Assembly (NCBI RefSeq): GCF_019219025.1
Contig: NZ_JAHUWN010000005.1
Coordinates: 186,001-250,000 of the forward strand
Length of the DNA stretch: 64,000 nt
Direction: 5' to 3'
DNA from: Bacillus sp. sid0103
Lineage (GTDB): Bacteria; Bacillota; Bacilli; Bacillales_B; DSM-18226
Part shown: positions 23,671 through 32,978 of the stretch, in pieces
Layout of the letters: each line of letters starts with the position of its first letter
How positions within the stretch are numbered: the first letter of the stretch is position 1
The notes under the pieces: generated by a model
Told to the model about the DNA's origin: nothing
The model's database searches: none
Seen by the model: only the letters and a program-made list of their open reading frames with translations
Made by a program: the position numbers and the translations under genes

Positions 23671-24045
23671 ATGGAACTTCTAAATGTATATCAGAATAAT
23701 TATCTGATTGTTTTTGCGTTTCTATGTCTTGGAGTGCTGCTGCCTGTGGTGGCGTTATATTTAGGTAAGCTTCTCCGTCCGGATAAACCGAGTGCTGCGA
23801 AGTATACCACATATGAGAGCGGTATTGAGCCATTTCACGATTCCCGTGTGCAGTTCAATGTCCGCTATTATATTTTTGCCCTAATGTTTGTTATTTTTGA
23901 TGTAGAAACCGTGTTTTTATATCCGTGGGCGGTGGCCTATGATAAGTTAGGGATTTTTGCACTGATCGAGATGTTGATTTTCGTTATTATGTTATTAATT
24001 GGTCTTGTGTATGCTTGGAAAAAGAAGGTGCTACGATGGAATTAA
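23671..24045 (+). CDS. nuoA: NADH-quinone oxidoreductase subunit A
   Basis: A 124-residue membrane subunit of complex I with three helices. The family segment [24 protein letters not shown] lies between helices 1 and 2, and [15 protein letters not shown] carries the acidic pair of helix 2. ATG 23671 is chosen because GGAGGGG is 7 bases upstream; an ATG at 23665 is too near. It overlaps nuoB by 10 bases. Confidence 0.95.
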   Translation: MELLNVYQNNYLIVFAFLCLGVLLPVVALYLGKLLRPDKPSAAKYTTYESGIEPFHDSRVQFNVRYYIFALMFVIFDVETVFLYPWAVAYDKLGIFALIEMLIFVIMLLIGLVYAWKKKVLRWN

Positions 24046-24548
24046 AACTTGATGGCATTTCACAACAAGAAATGGCCGAGTTACAGCGAAATGTATTTAT
24101 GACTACGCTAGAGCAAATTAAAGCTTGGGCCCGAAGCAGTTCGATCTACCCAGTGACATTTGGTCTGGCTTGTTGTGCGATTGAAATGATGGGTGTCGGC
24201 GGAGCGAACTATGATTTGGACCGTTCGGGTTCCTTTTTCAGGACGTCACCGCGCCAGTCGGATTGTATGATTGTGTCTGGAACTGTGACAAAGAAGATGG
24301 CACCAATTTTACGAAGATTATATGACCAAATGCCTGAGCCGAAATGGGTCATTGCGATGGGTTCTTGTGCGACAGCAGGTGGGCCGTATGTGAAGTCTTA
24401 TTCAGTCGTTAAGGGAGTCGACCAAATCGTTCCTGTCGATGTGTACATACCTGGATGTCCCCCAAACCCAGCGGCTTTAATTTATGGAATCAATAAATTA
24501 AAGGAAAAGATTCGCTATGAAGCGAAGACTGGGAAGAAGGTGATCTAA
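24036..24548 (+). CDS. nuoB: NADH-quinone oxidoreductase subunit B
   Basis: Carries the terminal Fe-S cluster N2 that passes electrons to quinone. Four ligand cysteines are visible: the CC pair in [11 protein letters not shown], the Cys in [12 protein letters not shown], and the Cys in [10 protein letters not shown]. The length is 170 residues from ATG 24036, which has AGAAGGTG upstream and lies inside the end of nuoA. Confidence 0.96.
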   Translation: MELKLDGISQQEMAELQRNVFMTTLEQIKAWARSSSIYPVTFGLACCAIEMMGVGGANYDLDRSGSFFRTSPRQSDCMIVSGTVTKKMAPILRRLYDQMPEPKWVIAMGSCATAGGPYVKSYSVVKGVDQIVPVDVYIPGCPPNPAALIYGINKLKEKIRYEAKTGKKVI

Positions 24549-24551
24549 CCA

Positions 24552-25904
24552 ATGAGTGGGGAAAAAGATCTTGAGCAGTTAAAGAAGGAAGCGGTAGCGA
24601 AGGCGAAGGCGGCGGCGGCTGCGAAACGAGCGGCAAAGGCCGCAGGGGAAGTTGCACCGGCACCGAAGCAAGAAGAAACACCAGCGGAGCCTGTTAAAGC
24701 TGAAACGCCAGCCCCAGCACCTGCAAATGACGCAGATGATCTTGCGAAGAGAAAGGCCGAGGCGGTAGCAAAGGCGAAGGCCGCGGCAGCAGCGAAACGG
24801 AAAGCGATGGAAGAAGCTGGCGGTACAGCCCCAGCAGAAGAAACCGCACCAGTTGAAGCGAACACACCAGCAGCAGACGATAGTGACGATCTCGCTAAGA
24901 AAAAGGCCGCGGCGGTAGCGAAGGCGAAGGCGGCAGCCGCAGCGAAACGGAAAGCGATGGAACTTGCAGGCGGTACGGCCCCAGCAGAAGAAACCGCACC
25001 AGTTGAAGCGAACGCACCAGCAGCAGATGACAGTGACGATCTTGCCAAGAAAAAAGCAGCAGCGGTGGCGAAAGCGAAAGCGGCGGCGGCGAAGCGTAAG
25101 GCGATGGAACTCGAAGGCGGAGCCCCAGTAGACGACGCAGGCGAAGGCGGTACCGCTCCAGCTGGAGATGATGCTAAGGCGAAAGCGGCAGCAGCGGCCA
25201 AGGCAAAAGCAGCGGCGGCAGCGAAAGCGAAGGCAGCCGCAGCGGCGAAAGCCAAAGCAGGCGGAGCCGGAACAGACACGGATGCCGCAGGTGGCGATGA
25301 CGAAAAAGCGAAAGCGATCGCAGCAGCGAAAGCCAAGGCAAAAGCAGCGGCAGCAGCCAAGGCAAAAGCCGCAGCAGCAGGAAAAGCGGATGACACCGCA
25401 GCTCCAGCAGCCGCAGAAAAGCCATCACCAAACCAGCCATACCTGGATAAGTATGTGAAGGTCATCACCGAACATTTAGGTGCGGATGTTTTAGAAGATT
25501 CTTATATTAATAAACTTTCTAAGGATGTTCCAACCCTTGTGGTGAAGCATGATACGTATTTCAAAGTGGCTCAATTTTTAAAATACAATGAGCTTTTAGG
25601 GTTTGATTATTTATCCGAGCTTCATGGGACAGACTTTGTCACACATATGGAAGTATATGTTCACTTGTACTCATACAAAAACCGTCAATCCGTCGCGTTT
25701 AAAGTGAAGATTGACCGCAGCGAACCAACAATCGAGTCCTTGCAGCCGCTTTGGGCAGGCGCTGAATGGCCTGAATGCGAAGCCTATGATTTATTAGGAA
25801 TTAAGTTTACAGGACATCCGGACTTACGGCGCATCCTGCTTGGTGAAGATTGGGTTGGCTATCCACTGCGCAAAGATTATGAGCCGTACGACGTGGAGGT
25901 GTAA
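24552..25904 (+). CDS. nuoC: NADH-quinone oxidoreductase subunit C with long Lys/Ala-rich N-terminal extension
   Basis: The real NuoC (30-kDa subunit) domain is the last about 155 residues (295-450): LDKYVKVITEHLGADVLED, then YLSELHGTDF, and the signature AEWPECEAYDLLGIKFTGHPDLRRILL. It helps form the quinone-side hydrophilic arm. Residues 1-294 are low complexity. Three units of about 50 residues (from 62, 112 and 162) begin DDLAK(R/K)KA.AVAKAKAAAA and end in acidic AADD; they are followed by KAKAAAAA runs to about 280. The extension alternates basic and acidic blocks and is strongly alanine-rich, probably helical or disordered. GC content of this stretch is well above the neighbours. The start 3 bases after nuoB keeps the operon tight, and no internal start with a good ribosome-binding site is seen near the domain. 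Confidence 0.93.
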   Translation: MSGEKDLEQLKKEAVAKAKAAAAAKRAAKAAGEVAPAPKQEETPAEPVKAETPAPAPANDADDLAKRKAEAVAKAKAAAAAKRKAMEEAGGTAPAEETAPVEANTPAADDSDDLAKKKAAAVAKAKAAAAAKRKAMELAGGTAPAEETAPVEANAPAADDSDDLAKKKAAAVAKAKAAAAKRKAMELEGGAPVDDAGEGGTAPAGDDAKAKAAAAAKAKAAAAAKAKAAAAAKAKAGGAGTDTDAAGGDDEKAKAIAAAKAKAKAAAAAKAKAAAAGKADDTAAPAAAEKPSPNQPYLDKYVKVITEHLGADVLEDSYINKLSKDVPTLVVKHDTYFKVAQFLKYNELLGFDYLSELHGTDFVTHMEVYVHLYSYKNRQSVAFKVKIDRSEPTIESLQPLWAGAEWPECEAYDLLGIKFTGHPDLRRILLGEDWVGYPLRKDYEPYDVEV

Positions 25905-25907
25905 CCA

Positions 25908-27008
25908 ATGATCAGAACAGAAGAAATGATATTAAACGTCGGTCCTCAGCATCCAAGTACGCACGGAGTGTTCCGTCTTGTCGTTAAAATTGATGGGGAA
26001 ATTATTACCGAAGCAACGCCTGTCATCGGTTACTTACACCGTGGGACAGAAAAATTAGCCGAAAACTTGCAATATACGCAGATCATTCCTTATACAGACC
26101 GGATGGACTACTTGTCCTCGATGACCAATAACTATGTGATCTGTCATGCCGTTGAAACGATGATGGGGATTGAAGTTCCAGAGCGAGCGGATTTCTTACG
26201 CGTGATTGCAATGGAATTGAACCGGATTGCCAGCCACCTGGTCGCCTGGGGTACGTATATCCTTGACCTTGGTGCAACGAGTCCGTTTATCTATGCTTTC
26301 CGCGATCGTGAAATGATTATCAATATGCTCAATGAATTGTCAGGGGCACGCTTGACCTTCAACTATATGCGCGTTGGCGGTGTGAAGTGGGATGCGCCTG
26401 AAGGCTGGATTGAAAAAGTAGGCGGATTTGTTCCGTACATGCGCGAACAGCTGAAAGGCTATCACGAGTTGGTGTCTGGAAATGAAATCTTCCTTGACCG
26501 GGTAAAAGGCATCGGCAAGTATACGAAAGAAGAGGCGCTTCAGTATTCTCTGAGCGGACCGAATCTACGCAGTACTGGTGTGAAATGGGATCTACGTAAA
26601 GATGAACCCTATTCCGTTTATAACCGTTTTGACTTTGATGTTCCGACCTCGGAGGAAGGCGATTGCTTGGCCCGTTACCATTTGCGCCTTGATGAGATTG
26701 GAGAATCCTTGAAAATCCTTGAACAAGCCGTGGAACAATTCCCTGGTGAAGGACCAATTCTAGCCAAGGTGCCGAAAATTATTAAGGCACCTAAGGGAGA
26801 GGCTTTCGTCCGAATTGAATCACCGCGCGGAGAGATTGGCTGCTATATTTACAGCGACGGCAAAAAAGAACCGTACCGCTTAAAGTTTAGAAGACCATCC
26901 TTCTATAACCTGCAAATTCTCCCGAAACTTTTAAAGGGTGAAAATATTGCAAACATGATTGCTATTTTAGGGGCAGTTGATATTGTCCTTGGGGAGGTTG
27001 ACGGCTAA
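25908..27008 (+). CDS. nuoD: NADH-quinone oxidoreductase subunit D
   Basis: The 49-kDa subunit, which with NuoB forms the quinone-binding site. Clear segments are NVGPQHPSTHGVFRLV (11-26), GYLHRGTEKLAE, and RIASHLVAWGTY; the C-terminal half has the usual GEAFVRIESPRGEIGCYIYSDG. The length of 366 residues is normal for this Firmicute type. It ends one base into nuoH. Confidence 0.96.
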   Translation: MIRTEEMILNVGPQHPSTHGVFRLVVKIDGEIITEATPVIGYLHRGTEKLAENLQYTQIIPYTDRMDYLSSMTNNYVICHAVETMMGIEVPERADFLRVIAMELNRIASHLVAWGTYILDLGATSPFIYAFRDREMIINMLNELSGARLTFNYMRVGGVKWDAPEGWIEKVGGFVPYMREQLKGYHELVSGNEIFLDRVKGIGKYTKEEALQYSLSGPNLRSTGVKWDLRKDEPYSVYNRFDFDVPTSEEGDCLARYHLRLDEIGESLKILEQAVEQFPGEGPILAKVPKIIKAPKGEAFVRIESPRGEIGCYIYSDGKKEPYRLKFRRPSFYNLQILPKLLKGENIANMIAILGAVDIVLGEVDG

Positions 27009-28012
27009 TGATAGAAGAATTGCTCCAGTCAAGTCCGAGTTGGGCTAACTTTGGAATTTTCTTTTTACTCGGCGCTGTCTTGCTTTTAATCGTATTAGGT
27101 TTCGTTACCTACGGAATTTTAGCAGAGCGGAAAGTTTTAGGTTACATGCAGCTGCGCCATGGTCCAAACCAGGTCGGCGGTAAATGGGGCCTATTGCAAA
27201 CCGTCGCTGACGTTCTCAAGCTGTTACTGAAAGAGGACATCATTCCGAAGGCAGCAGACAAACCATTATTTATCATTGCGCCAGTCATCGCCTTTGCCCC
27301 ATCCTTTATGGTGCTGGCTACGATGCCGTTTACAGATGCATTTCAGTTCGCTGATATCGGTGTTGGCTTGCTTTACTATATCGCGGTGAGCGGATTAACT
27401 ACCTTCGGCATGCTGCTTGGCGGCTGGGCCTCGAATAACAAGTACGCCCTCCTTGGAGGCATGCGTGCATCAGCCCAGATGATTTCATACGAAATCCCGC
27501 TGGTTATGTCCGTATTGGGTGTTATTCTTTTAACAGGAAGCTTAAATCTAAATGATATGGTCGAAGCACAAAAGCATGGCTGGTTCATTCTGTTACAGCC
27601 AATCGGCTTTATCATCTTTTTCATTGCATCGATTGCCGAATTAAACCGGACACCATTTGACCTTCCAGAGTCGGAAAACGAACTAGTCGCTGGATACCAT
27701 GTTGAATATACCGGATTCCGCTGGGCCTTCTTTATGCTCGCAGAATATGTGTATTTATTCGCAATGTCAGCTCTCATTACTGTCGTCTTCCTTGGCGGCT
27801 GGCTGGCACCATTCAGCTTCCTGAACTTTATCCCAGGTGCGGTCTGGTTCGCGGTTAAATTTAGTGTCGTTGTCTTTGTTTATATCTGGCTGCGGGCAAC
27901 CTTACCGCGTTTCCGCGCCGACAAACTCATGGAATTTGGCTGGAAAGTCCTCCTGCCAATCGCCTTAGCCAACATATTCTTAACGGCATTGATTAAGTCA
28001 CTATTCTTTTAA
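27008..28012 (+). CDS. nuoH: NADH-quinone oxidoreductase subunit H
   Basis: Membrane subunit joining the quinone cavity to the proton-pumping arm; 334 residues and eight hydrophobic segments. Family marks are LAERKVLGYMQLRHGPNQVGGKWGLLQTVADVLKLLLKED in the first cytoplasmic loop and AELNRTPFDLPESENELVAGYHVEYTG further on, both of which line the quinone entry. Confidence 0.96.
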   Translation: MIEELLQSSPSWANFGIFFLLGAVLLLIVLGFVTYGILAERKVLGYMQLRHGPNQVGGKWGLLQTVADVLKLLLKEDIIPKAADKPLFIIAPVIAFAPSFMVLATMPFTDAFQFADIGVGLLYYIAVSGLTTFGMLLGGWASNNKYALLGGMRASAQMISYEIPLVMSVLGVILLTGSLNLNDMVEAQKHGWFILLQPIGFIIFFIASIAELNRTPFDLPESENELVAGYHVEYTGFRWAFFMLAEYVYLFAMSALITVVFLGGWLAPFSFLNFIPGAVWFAVKFSVVVFVYIWLRATLPRFRADKLMEFGWKVLLPIALANIFLTALIKSLFF

Positions 28013-28056
28013 TAAGCGACCTCATATGTGGATGTGTTGTGTTACAGACTTCACAT

Positions 28057-28108
28057 GGTGCCTGACACCAAAAACAATGTGTAGACATTAGAATTGGTGC
28101 CTGACACC
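28057..28108 (+). repeat. Two repeat copies in the nuoH-nuoI gap
   Basis: GGTGCCTGACACC occurs at 28057-28069 and 28096-28108, both followed by AAAAA, in a 133-base gap inside the nuo operon. The bases between contain an imperfect ACAATGTGTAGACATT palindrome. Confidence 0.85.
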
Positions 28109-28145
28109 AAAAAACAATCTTTAAAATGTAAAAGGGGTGAAAAAC

Positions 28146-28565
28146 GTGCTTGGATTAGCAAAAGGCTTGAAATATACCCTAAAGAACTTGACGAAAGAAA
28201 AGGTCACGTATGATTACCCGAACAAGCCAATTCCACTGCCAGACCGGTTCCGCGGTATTCAAAAGTTTTATCCGGAAAAGTGTATTGTTTGCAATCAGTG
28301 CATGAACATCTGCCCGACCGATTGTATTGATTTGACGGGTAAAAAGCATCCGGACCCAACGAAAAAAGGGAAAATCATTGATACCTACGATATCAACTTC
28401 GAGATCTGCATCCTGTGTGACCTATGTACAGAGGTATGCCCGACAGAAGCGATTATCATGACCAATAACTTTGAGCTCGCTGAATACAGCCGTGATATGT
28501 TATTTAAAAACCTAGAATGGTTAGATGAAAACGACGAAAACATACGGCAGGTGAATAAACCATGA
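28146..28565 (+). CDS. nuoI: NADH-quinone oxidoreductase subunit I
   Basis: Peripheral 8-iron ferredoxin-like subunit that passes electrons through clusters N6a and N6b. Two CxxCxxCxxxCP motifs are present: CIVCNQCMNICP and CILCDLCTEVCP. The GTG at 28146 has AAAGGGGTG 6 bases before it; the GTG at 28137 is part of that site and is rejected. This gives 139 residues. The gene overlaps nuoJ by 4 bases. Confidence 0.95.
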   Translation: MLGLAKGLKYTLKNLTKEKVTYDYPNKPIPLPDRFRGIQKFYPEKCIVCNQCMNICPTDCIDLTGKKHPDPTKKGKIIDTYDINFEICILCDLCTEVCPTEAIIMTNNFELAEYSRDMLFKNLEWLDENDENIRQVNKP

Positions 28566-29080
28566 CCTTTTCGGGGGAATTCCTCGCATTTATGGGGCTC
28601 GCACTTGTAGCTATTATCGGCGGGGTGCTGCTTTTAAATCTTACCAAGGTTGTTCATATGGTCGTTTCACTGATTTTTACCTTTGTAGCAATCGCTGGTA
28701 TCTACGTGGTGCTGTCAGCTGAATTTGTGGCAGCTGTGCAAATCTTAATTTATTCCGGTGCGATTACAATCATTATGCTATTTGGGATTATGTTAACGAA
28801 GCATAACGATGAACATGAACCGAAAACAGGCAAATGGAGAAAAATCCTCGTCTTTTTAGGGGTTATCGGCTTTGCCTTTGCCGTTTATCTTGGTATTTAC
28901 GATTTCAATATCGAACAGGTTCCGACCACTCTGCATGAAAACAACACGATGCAAATTGGTAAAGCACTTTACTCAAAATACATCATACCGTTTGAGTTAA
29001 CGTCTGTTTTACTATTAGTCGCCCTAGTCGGTTCGATTATCCTAGCGAAAAACGAGAAGAAGGAGGCCGATGACAAATGA
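28562..29080 (+). CDS. nuoJ: NADH-quinone oxidoreductase subunit J
   Basis: Membrane subunit with five helices; 172 residues. The third-helix signature [21 protein letters not shown] is intact, containing the pi-bulge region involved in coupling. Starts by ATGA overlap with nuoI and ends by ATGA overlap with nuoK. Confidence 0.95.
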   Translation: MTFSGEFLAFMGLALVAIIGGVLLLNLTKVVHMVVSLIFTFVAIAGIYVVLSAEFVAAVQILIYSGAITIIMLFGIMLTKHNDEHEPKTGKWRKILVFLGVIGFAFAVYLGIYDFNIEQVPTTLHENNTMQIGKALYSKYIIPFELTSVLLLVALVGSIILAKNEKKEADDK

Positions 29081-29391
29081 GTTCCGTTCCTGCTTCAGCC
29101 TTCCTGGCACTTGCACTGATCTTGTTTTGCATCGGTTTATACGGTGCACTGACAAAAAGAAATACCGTTATCGTCCTGATCTCGATTGAATTAATGTTGA
29201 ACGCCGTGAATATTAATCTTGTCACCTTCAGCAAATACGGAATGGCACCGTCCATTACAGGCCAAATCTTCGCCCTGTTCGCAATCAGCGTTGCAGCAGC
29301 CGAAGCAGCCGTCGGTCTAGCCATCCTTATCTCGCTCTACCGCGCAAGAAAAACCGTCAACATCGACGAAATGGACACGATGAAAAACTAA
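29077..29391 (+). CDS. nuoK: NADH-quinone oxidoreductase subunit K
   Basis: Three-helix antiporter-like subunit, 104 residues. The conserved glutamates are in [15 protein letters not shown] and [17 protein letters not shown], both needed for proton transfer in the family. It is followed by a gap of about 200 bases containing repeat elements, the largest break in the operon. Confidence 0.95.
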   Translation: MSSVPASAFLALALILFCIGLYGALTKRNTVIVLISIELMLNAVNINLVTFSKYGMAPSITGQIFALFAISVAAAEAAVGLAILISLYRARKTVNIDEMDTMKN

Positions 29392-29396
29392 AATTG

Positions 29397-29525
29397 GGTG
29401 TCAGGCACCACAAAAAGACACTTTGGCCTTTTTGTCCAGAGTAGACGGACGCTGTAACTTTGTGAAGAGTTGTCCTCCACACGCGGATATTTAGGAGGAT
29501 TTGTCCACGAAGGGTGTCAGGCACC
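29397..29525 (+). repeat. Repeat element between nuoK and nuoL
   Basis: Direct copies of GGTGTCAGGCACC at 29397-29409 and 29513-29525 bracket about 100 bases with several TTGTCC and GGACG-type words, including TTGTCCTCC and TTGTCCACG. The same composition recurs at 54.9, 59.2 and 62.6 kb, so this is probably one composite element. Confidence 0.8.
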
Positions 29526-29595
29526 AGACATGACAAAATTGACTTTCAACAAAATTCGAATGGTGATTTGTATCATTCGAAAGGGGATAGTGATA

Positions 29596-31467
29596 ATGAT
29601 GGAGAATGCATGGCTCATACCGCTTTTCCCGCTATTATCGTTTTTGATTCTTCTTCTTTTCGGGAAGCGACTGAAGGAAGCAAGTGCTTATGTGGGGATT
29701 CTCCTCACGCTGGCATCGCTTGTTTACTCGATTCTGGTCTTATTCGAGCGCTTCTCAGAGCCGACCTATGTCACGAAATTTGACTGGCTCACGATAGGAG
29801 ATATGCATCTAACAGCGGGCTTTGAAGTGAATCAATTAAATGCATTAATGCTGTTTATCGTATCGCTCGTAAGTTTCTTAGTACATACCTACTCCAAAGG
29901 TTATATGCAAGGGGACGAGCGGTTTCCAGTATTCTATGCCTATTTAGGACTATTTACGTTTGCGATGCTCGGGCTGGTCATTTCGCCTAACCTGCTGCAA
30001 ACCTATATTTTCTGGGAACTTGTCGGCGTCGGTTCCTTCCTATTAATCGGATTTTATTTTTACAAAGACGAAGCAAAAGCTGCAGCCAAAAAAGCGTTTA
30101 TCATGACCCGAATCGGGGACGTGGGCTTATTTATCGGTATGATTTTGCTATTCTGGGAAACCAAAAGCTTTGAATATAGTGAAATTTTCGCGGCCGTCGA
30201 TGCCGGTGCGGTGTCAGGCACCATGATCACCTTGACAGCCATCCTGATTTTCATTGGGGCGGTTGGTAAATCGGGTCAGTTCCCGCTGCACACCTGGCTT
30301 CCGGATGCGATGGAAGGTCCGACACCTGTTTCGGCGTTAATCCACGCTGCGACGATGGTAGCGGCCGGTGTTTACTTGGTAGCGGCATTGTTTCCATTGT
30401 TTGAAGCGAGCCACACAGCGCTCCTCACGATTGCAGTGGTTGGCGCGTTTACCGCGATTTTCGCCGCAAGCATTGGTCTTGTGCAAACCGATATCAAACG
30501 CGTACTCGCGTATTCGACTGTTTCACAGCTAGGCTACATGATGCTCGCCTTAGGGTCTGCTGGCTATGTTGCCGGGGTATTTCACCTAATGACACATGCC
30601 TTCTTCAAGGCGCTTCTATTCCTAGCAGCGGGCTCCGTCATTCACGCGGTACATACACAGAACATCGAAGAAATGGGAGGACTTTGGAAAAAGCTTAAAG
30701 TTACCGGGCCGTTGTTCTTAATCGGAACACTAGCCATCAGCGGGGTCCCAGGGCTTTCCGGATTCTTCTCAAAAGATGAGATTTTAGTCGCAGCTTGGGA
30801 AGGCGGACATCCAATCCTGTTCTTCCTAGCACTTGCAGCTGCCTTTATGACGGCATTTTATATGTTCCGCTTGTTCTTCCTTGTCTTTACTGGTGAAGCG
30901 CGCGGCAATCAAAAGCATGTCCATGAATCGCCATCCAATATGACATTACCAATGATCGTCCTTGGCGTCCTCGCCGTCATCGCTGGTTATATCAATACAC
31001 CATGGTTTGGAACATTCCTTGGCGATTGGCTCACCGATGGCAACGAAGCGTTGGCACACCAAGGCCACGTTGAAGGTCCAGCATGGATTATGATCGCGGC
31101 AACGGTTGTTTCCTTAGCGGGAATCTTCCTTGCTTACTTGATGTACAACAAGCGTTCACTGTCCCGTAACTGGTTAAGCGGCACAGGCGATACGTTACAC
31201 ACGATTTTATTGAACAAATATTACGTCGACGAGTTCTATCAACTGACGGTTGTTGCCTTCACAAAAGGGGTCAGCTACTTCTTACGTTTCATTGATGTGT
31301 TCCTTGTTGAAGGAATCGTCAAAGGCGTGGTCGGAATTGTCCAAGGACTGGGTGCAGCCGGTTCAAAAATGCAATCTGGACAGGTTCAAACGTACGGTGC
31401 GGTGGCCTTTATCGGACTAGCGGTACTAGTCGTCATCTTTGCATTAACAGGGGGGTACTTACGATGA
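29596..31467 (+). CDS. nuoL: NADH-quinone oxidoreductase subunit L
   Basis: Distal proton-pumping subunit with antiporter fold and the long lateral helix; 623 residues. Conserved parts include FWELVGVGSFLLIGFYFYKDEAKAAAKKAF and GQFPLHTWLPDAMEGPTPVSALIHAATMVAAGVYL. A repeat copy (30210-30222) is read in frame as V206-S-G-T209, in the loop AVDAGAVSGTMI before a helix. The start at ATG 29596 has AAGGGGAT 7 bases upstream; the frame is open further up through the repeat element but that part is not NuoL-like. Confidence 0.95.
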   Translation: MMENAWLIPLFPLLSFLILLLFGKRLKEASAYVGILLTLASLVYSILVLFERFSEPTYVTKFDWLTIGDMHLTAGFEVNQLNALMLFIVSLVSFLVHTYSKGYMQGDERFPVFYAYLGLFTFAMLGLVISPNLLQTYIFWELVGVGSFLLIGFYFYKDEAKAAAKKAFIMTRIGDVGLFIGMILLFWETKSFEYSEIFAAVDAGAVSGTMITLTAILIFIGAVGKSGQFPLHTWLPDAMEGPTPVSALIHAATMVAAGVYLVAALFPLFEASHTALLTIAVVGAFTAIFAASIGLVQTDIKRVLAYSTVSQLGYMMLALGSAGYVAGVFHLMTHAFFKALLFLAAGSVIHAVHTQNIEEMGGLWKKLKVTGPLFLIGTLAISGVPGLSGFFSKDEILVAAWEGGHPILFFLALAAAFMTAFYMFRLFFLVFTGEARGNQKHVHESPSNMTLPMIVLGVLAVIAGYINTPWFGTFLGDWLTDGNEALAHQGHVEGPAWIMIAATVVSLAGIFLAYLMYNKRSLSRNWLSGTGDTLHTILLNKYYVDEFYQLTVVAFTKGVSYFLRFIDVFLVEGIVKGVVGIVQGLGAAGSKMQSGQVQTYGAVAFIGLAVLVVIFALTGGYLR

Positions 31468-32972
31468 ATTTAACATCTGTTCTTTCACTCCTAGTATTCT
31501 CCCCTTTACTAGGTATTGCGGTTTTAGCGTTTATGCCTAAAACAGCAGAACAATCAATTAAAGTGGTTGGCTTTCTAGCAACCTTGCCGGCTTTACTGCT
31601 GGCGCTGGCTGCCTATCTCCATTTCCAATGGGGCAAGGATTTAGCCGATTTTACGGTATCAGCGAAGTGGATTCAATTTCATGGGATTAACGCCCCTGAA
31701 CCATATTTTTCTGTTTACTATGAACTGGGCCTAAGCGGCTTTCAACTTCTGCTAGTCGTTCTAACAGCGGTAGTGGCAACTTTATCGGCGATTGCCGGGG
31801 CAAAGTTTGTGAAAAAGGAATGGAAAGGCTATTTCATGCTGTTCCTGCTCTTGGAAACCGGAATGCTTGGCGTGTTTACAGCGGAAAACCTAATTCTATT
31901 CTTCATCTTCTTTGAAATCACACTCATTCCGACCTTCTTCTTAATCGGAAAATGGGGTTATTTTGAAAAAGAAAAAGCAGCCTACAGTTTCTTAATTTAC
32001 AACGGACTTGGCTCTGCGATTCTATTAATTGTTATTATGATTCTTTTTGCCAAAACAGGCTCAACCAATATTGACTATCTAACGCAATTGATGGCAAAAC
32101 CAGAGGCACCGCTCTCAAGTGACTTGAAAATGGGCTTATTCATTGGTCTCTTGCTAGCGTTTGGTGTGAAACTGCCGATCTTCCCATTACACAGCTGGAT
32201 GCTAAAGGTCCACGTTCAAGCACCGCCATCGGTTGTTATGATCCACTCAGGGATCCTCCTGAAGATTGGTGCGTACGGATTAATTCGTTTTGGAATGGGC
32301 ATTTTTCCCGAGCAGTTTGGGACTCTTGCGACGCTGATTGCTGTCCTTGGAGTAATTAACCTCCTCTACGGGGCGTATCTAGCGTTCATTCAAACAGACT
32401 TTAAAATGGTTTTGGCTTATTCATCCATTTCTCATATGGGGATTGTGTTAATCGGACTTGCTGCGATGAATGAGGCTGGGATTCAAGGGGCGATTTTCCA
32501 AGTGATTTCGCACGGTTTGATTTCTGCGCTGTTATTCTTCTTGGTGGGCGTCCTATACGAACGCACCGATACGTCGCTCCTCGAAAATCTCGGCGGAATG
32601 GCGAAGGGCATGCCGATTGCAGCTGGATTCTTATTGGCTGGCGGGATGGCGTCGCTTGGCTTGCCAGGCATGTCTGGATTTGTCAGTGAGTTTATGGCGT
32701 TCCTCGGTCTTTTCAAAGAAATGCCGGTGATCGCTGCAGTTGGTACGCTCGGGATTATTATGACTGCTGCTTACTTGCTGCGTGCGGTGTTAGGAATCAC
32801 GTACGGAAAGGCACATCGTGAATTTGCAGGCATCCTTGATCTGAAGGGCGTCGAATTTGTGCCAGTGCTGGTACTTATGTTGTTGATTGTGTTAATTGGT
32901 GTTTACCCAAGTGTCCTAAGCACTCCGCTACAAACTACACTTGAAACCATCATGCTAGGGATAGGAGGGTGA
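31464..32972 (+). CDS. nuoM: NADH-quinone oxidoreductase subunit M
   Basis: Antiporter-like proton-pumping subunit, 502 residues, 14 hydrophobic segments. Key parts are LLLETGMLGVFTAENLILFFIFFEITLIPTFFLIGKWG with its conserved glutamates, and KLPIFPLHSWMLKVHVQAPPSVVMIHSGILLKIGAYGLIR with the functional lysine. It overlaps nuoL by four bases. Confidence 0.96.
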   Translation: MNLTSVLSLLVFSPLLGIAVLAFMPKTAEQSIKVVGFLATLPALLLALAAYLHFQWGKDLADFTVSAKWIQFHGINAPEPYFSVYYELGLSGFQLLLVVLTAVVATLSAIAGAKFVKKEWKGYFMLFLLLETGMLGVFTAENLILFFIFFEITLIPTFFLIGKWGYFEKEKAAYSFLIYNGLGSAILLIVIMILFAKTGSTNIDYLTQLMAKPEAPLSSDLKMGLFIGLLLAFGVKLPIFPLHSWMLKVHVQAPPSVVMIHSGILLKIGAYGLIRFGMGIFPEQFGTLATLIAVLGVINLLYGAYLAFIQTDFKMVLAYSSISHMGIVLIGLAAMNEAGIQGAIFQVISHGLISALLFFLVGVLYERTDTSLLENLGGMAKGMPIAAGFLLAGGMASLGLPGMSGFVSEFMAFLGLFKEMPVIAAVGTLGIIMTAAYLLRAVLGITYGKAHREFAGILDLKGVEFVPVLVLMLLIVLIGVYPSVLSTPLQTTLETIMLGIGG

Positions 32973-32978
32973 TGAAGG

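Noticed and set aside
23433..23672. 79-codon minus-strand frame in the long inverted repeat
   Set aside because: It lies across the hairpin arms and has no ribosome-binding site or recognisable product.
24545..25468. 307-codon open frame antisense to nuoC
   Set aside because: It is the complement of the GC-rich Lys/Ala repeat region; its product is an Ala/Phe/Ser low-complexity sequence with no ribosome-binding site. A shadow of nuoC.
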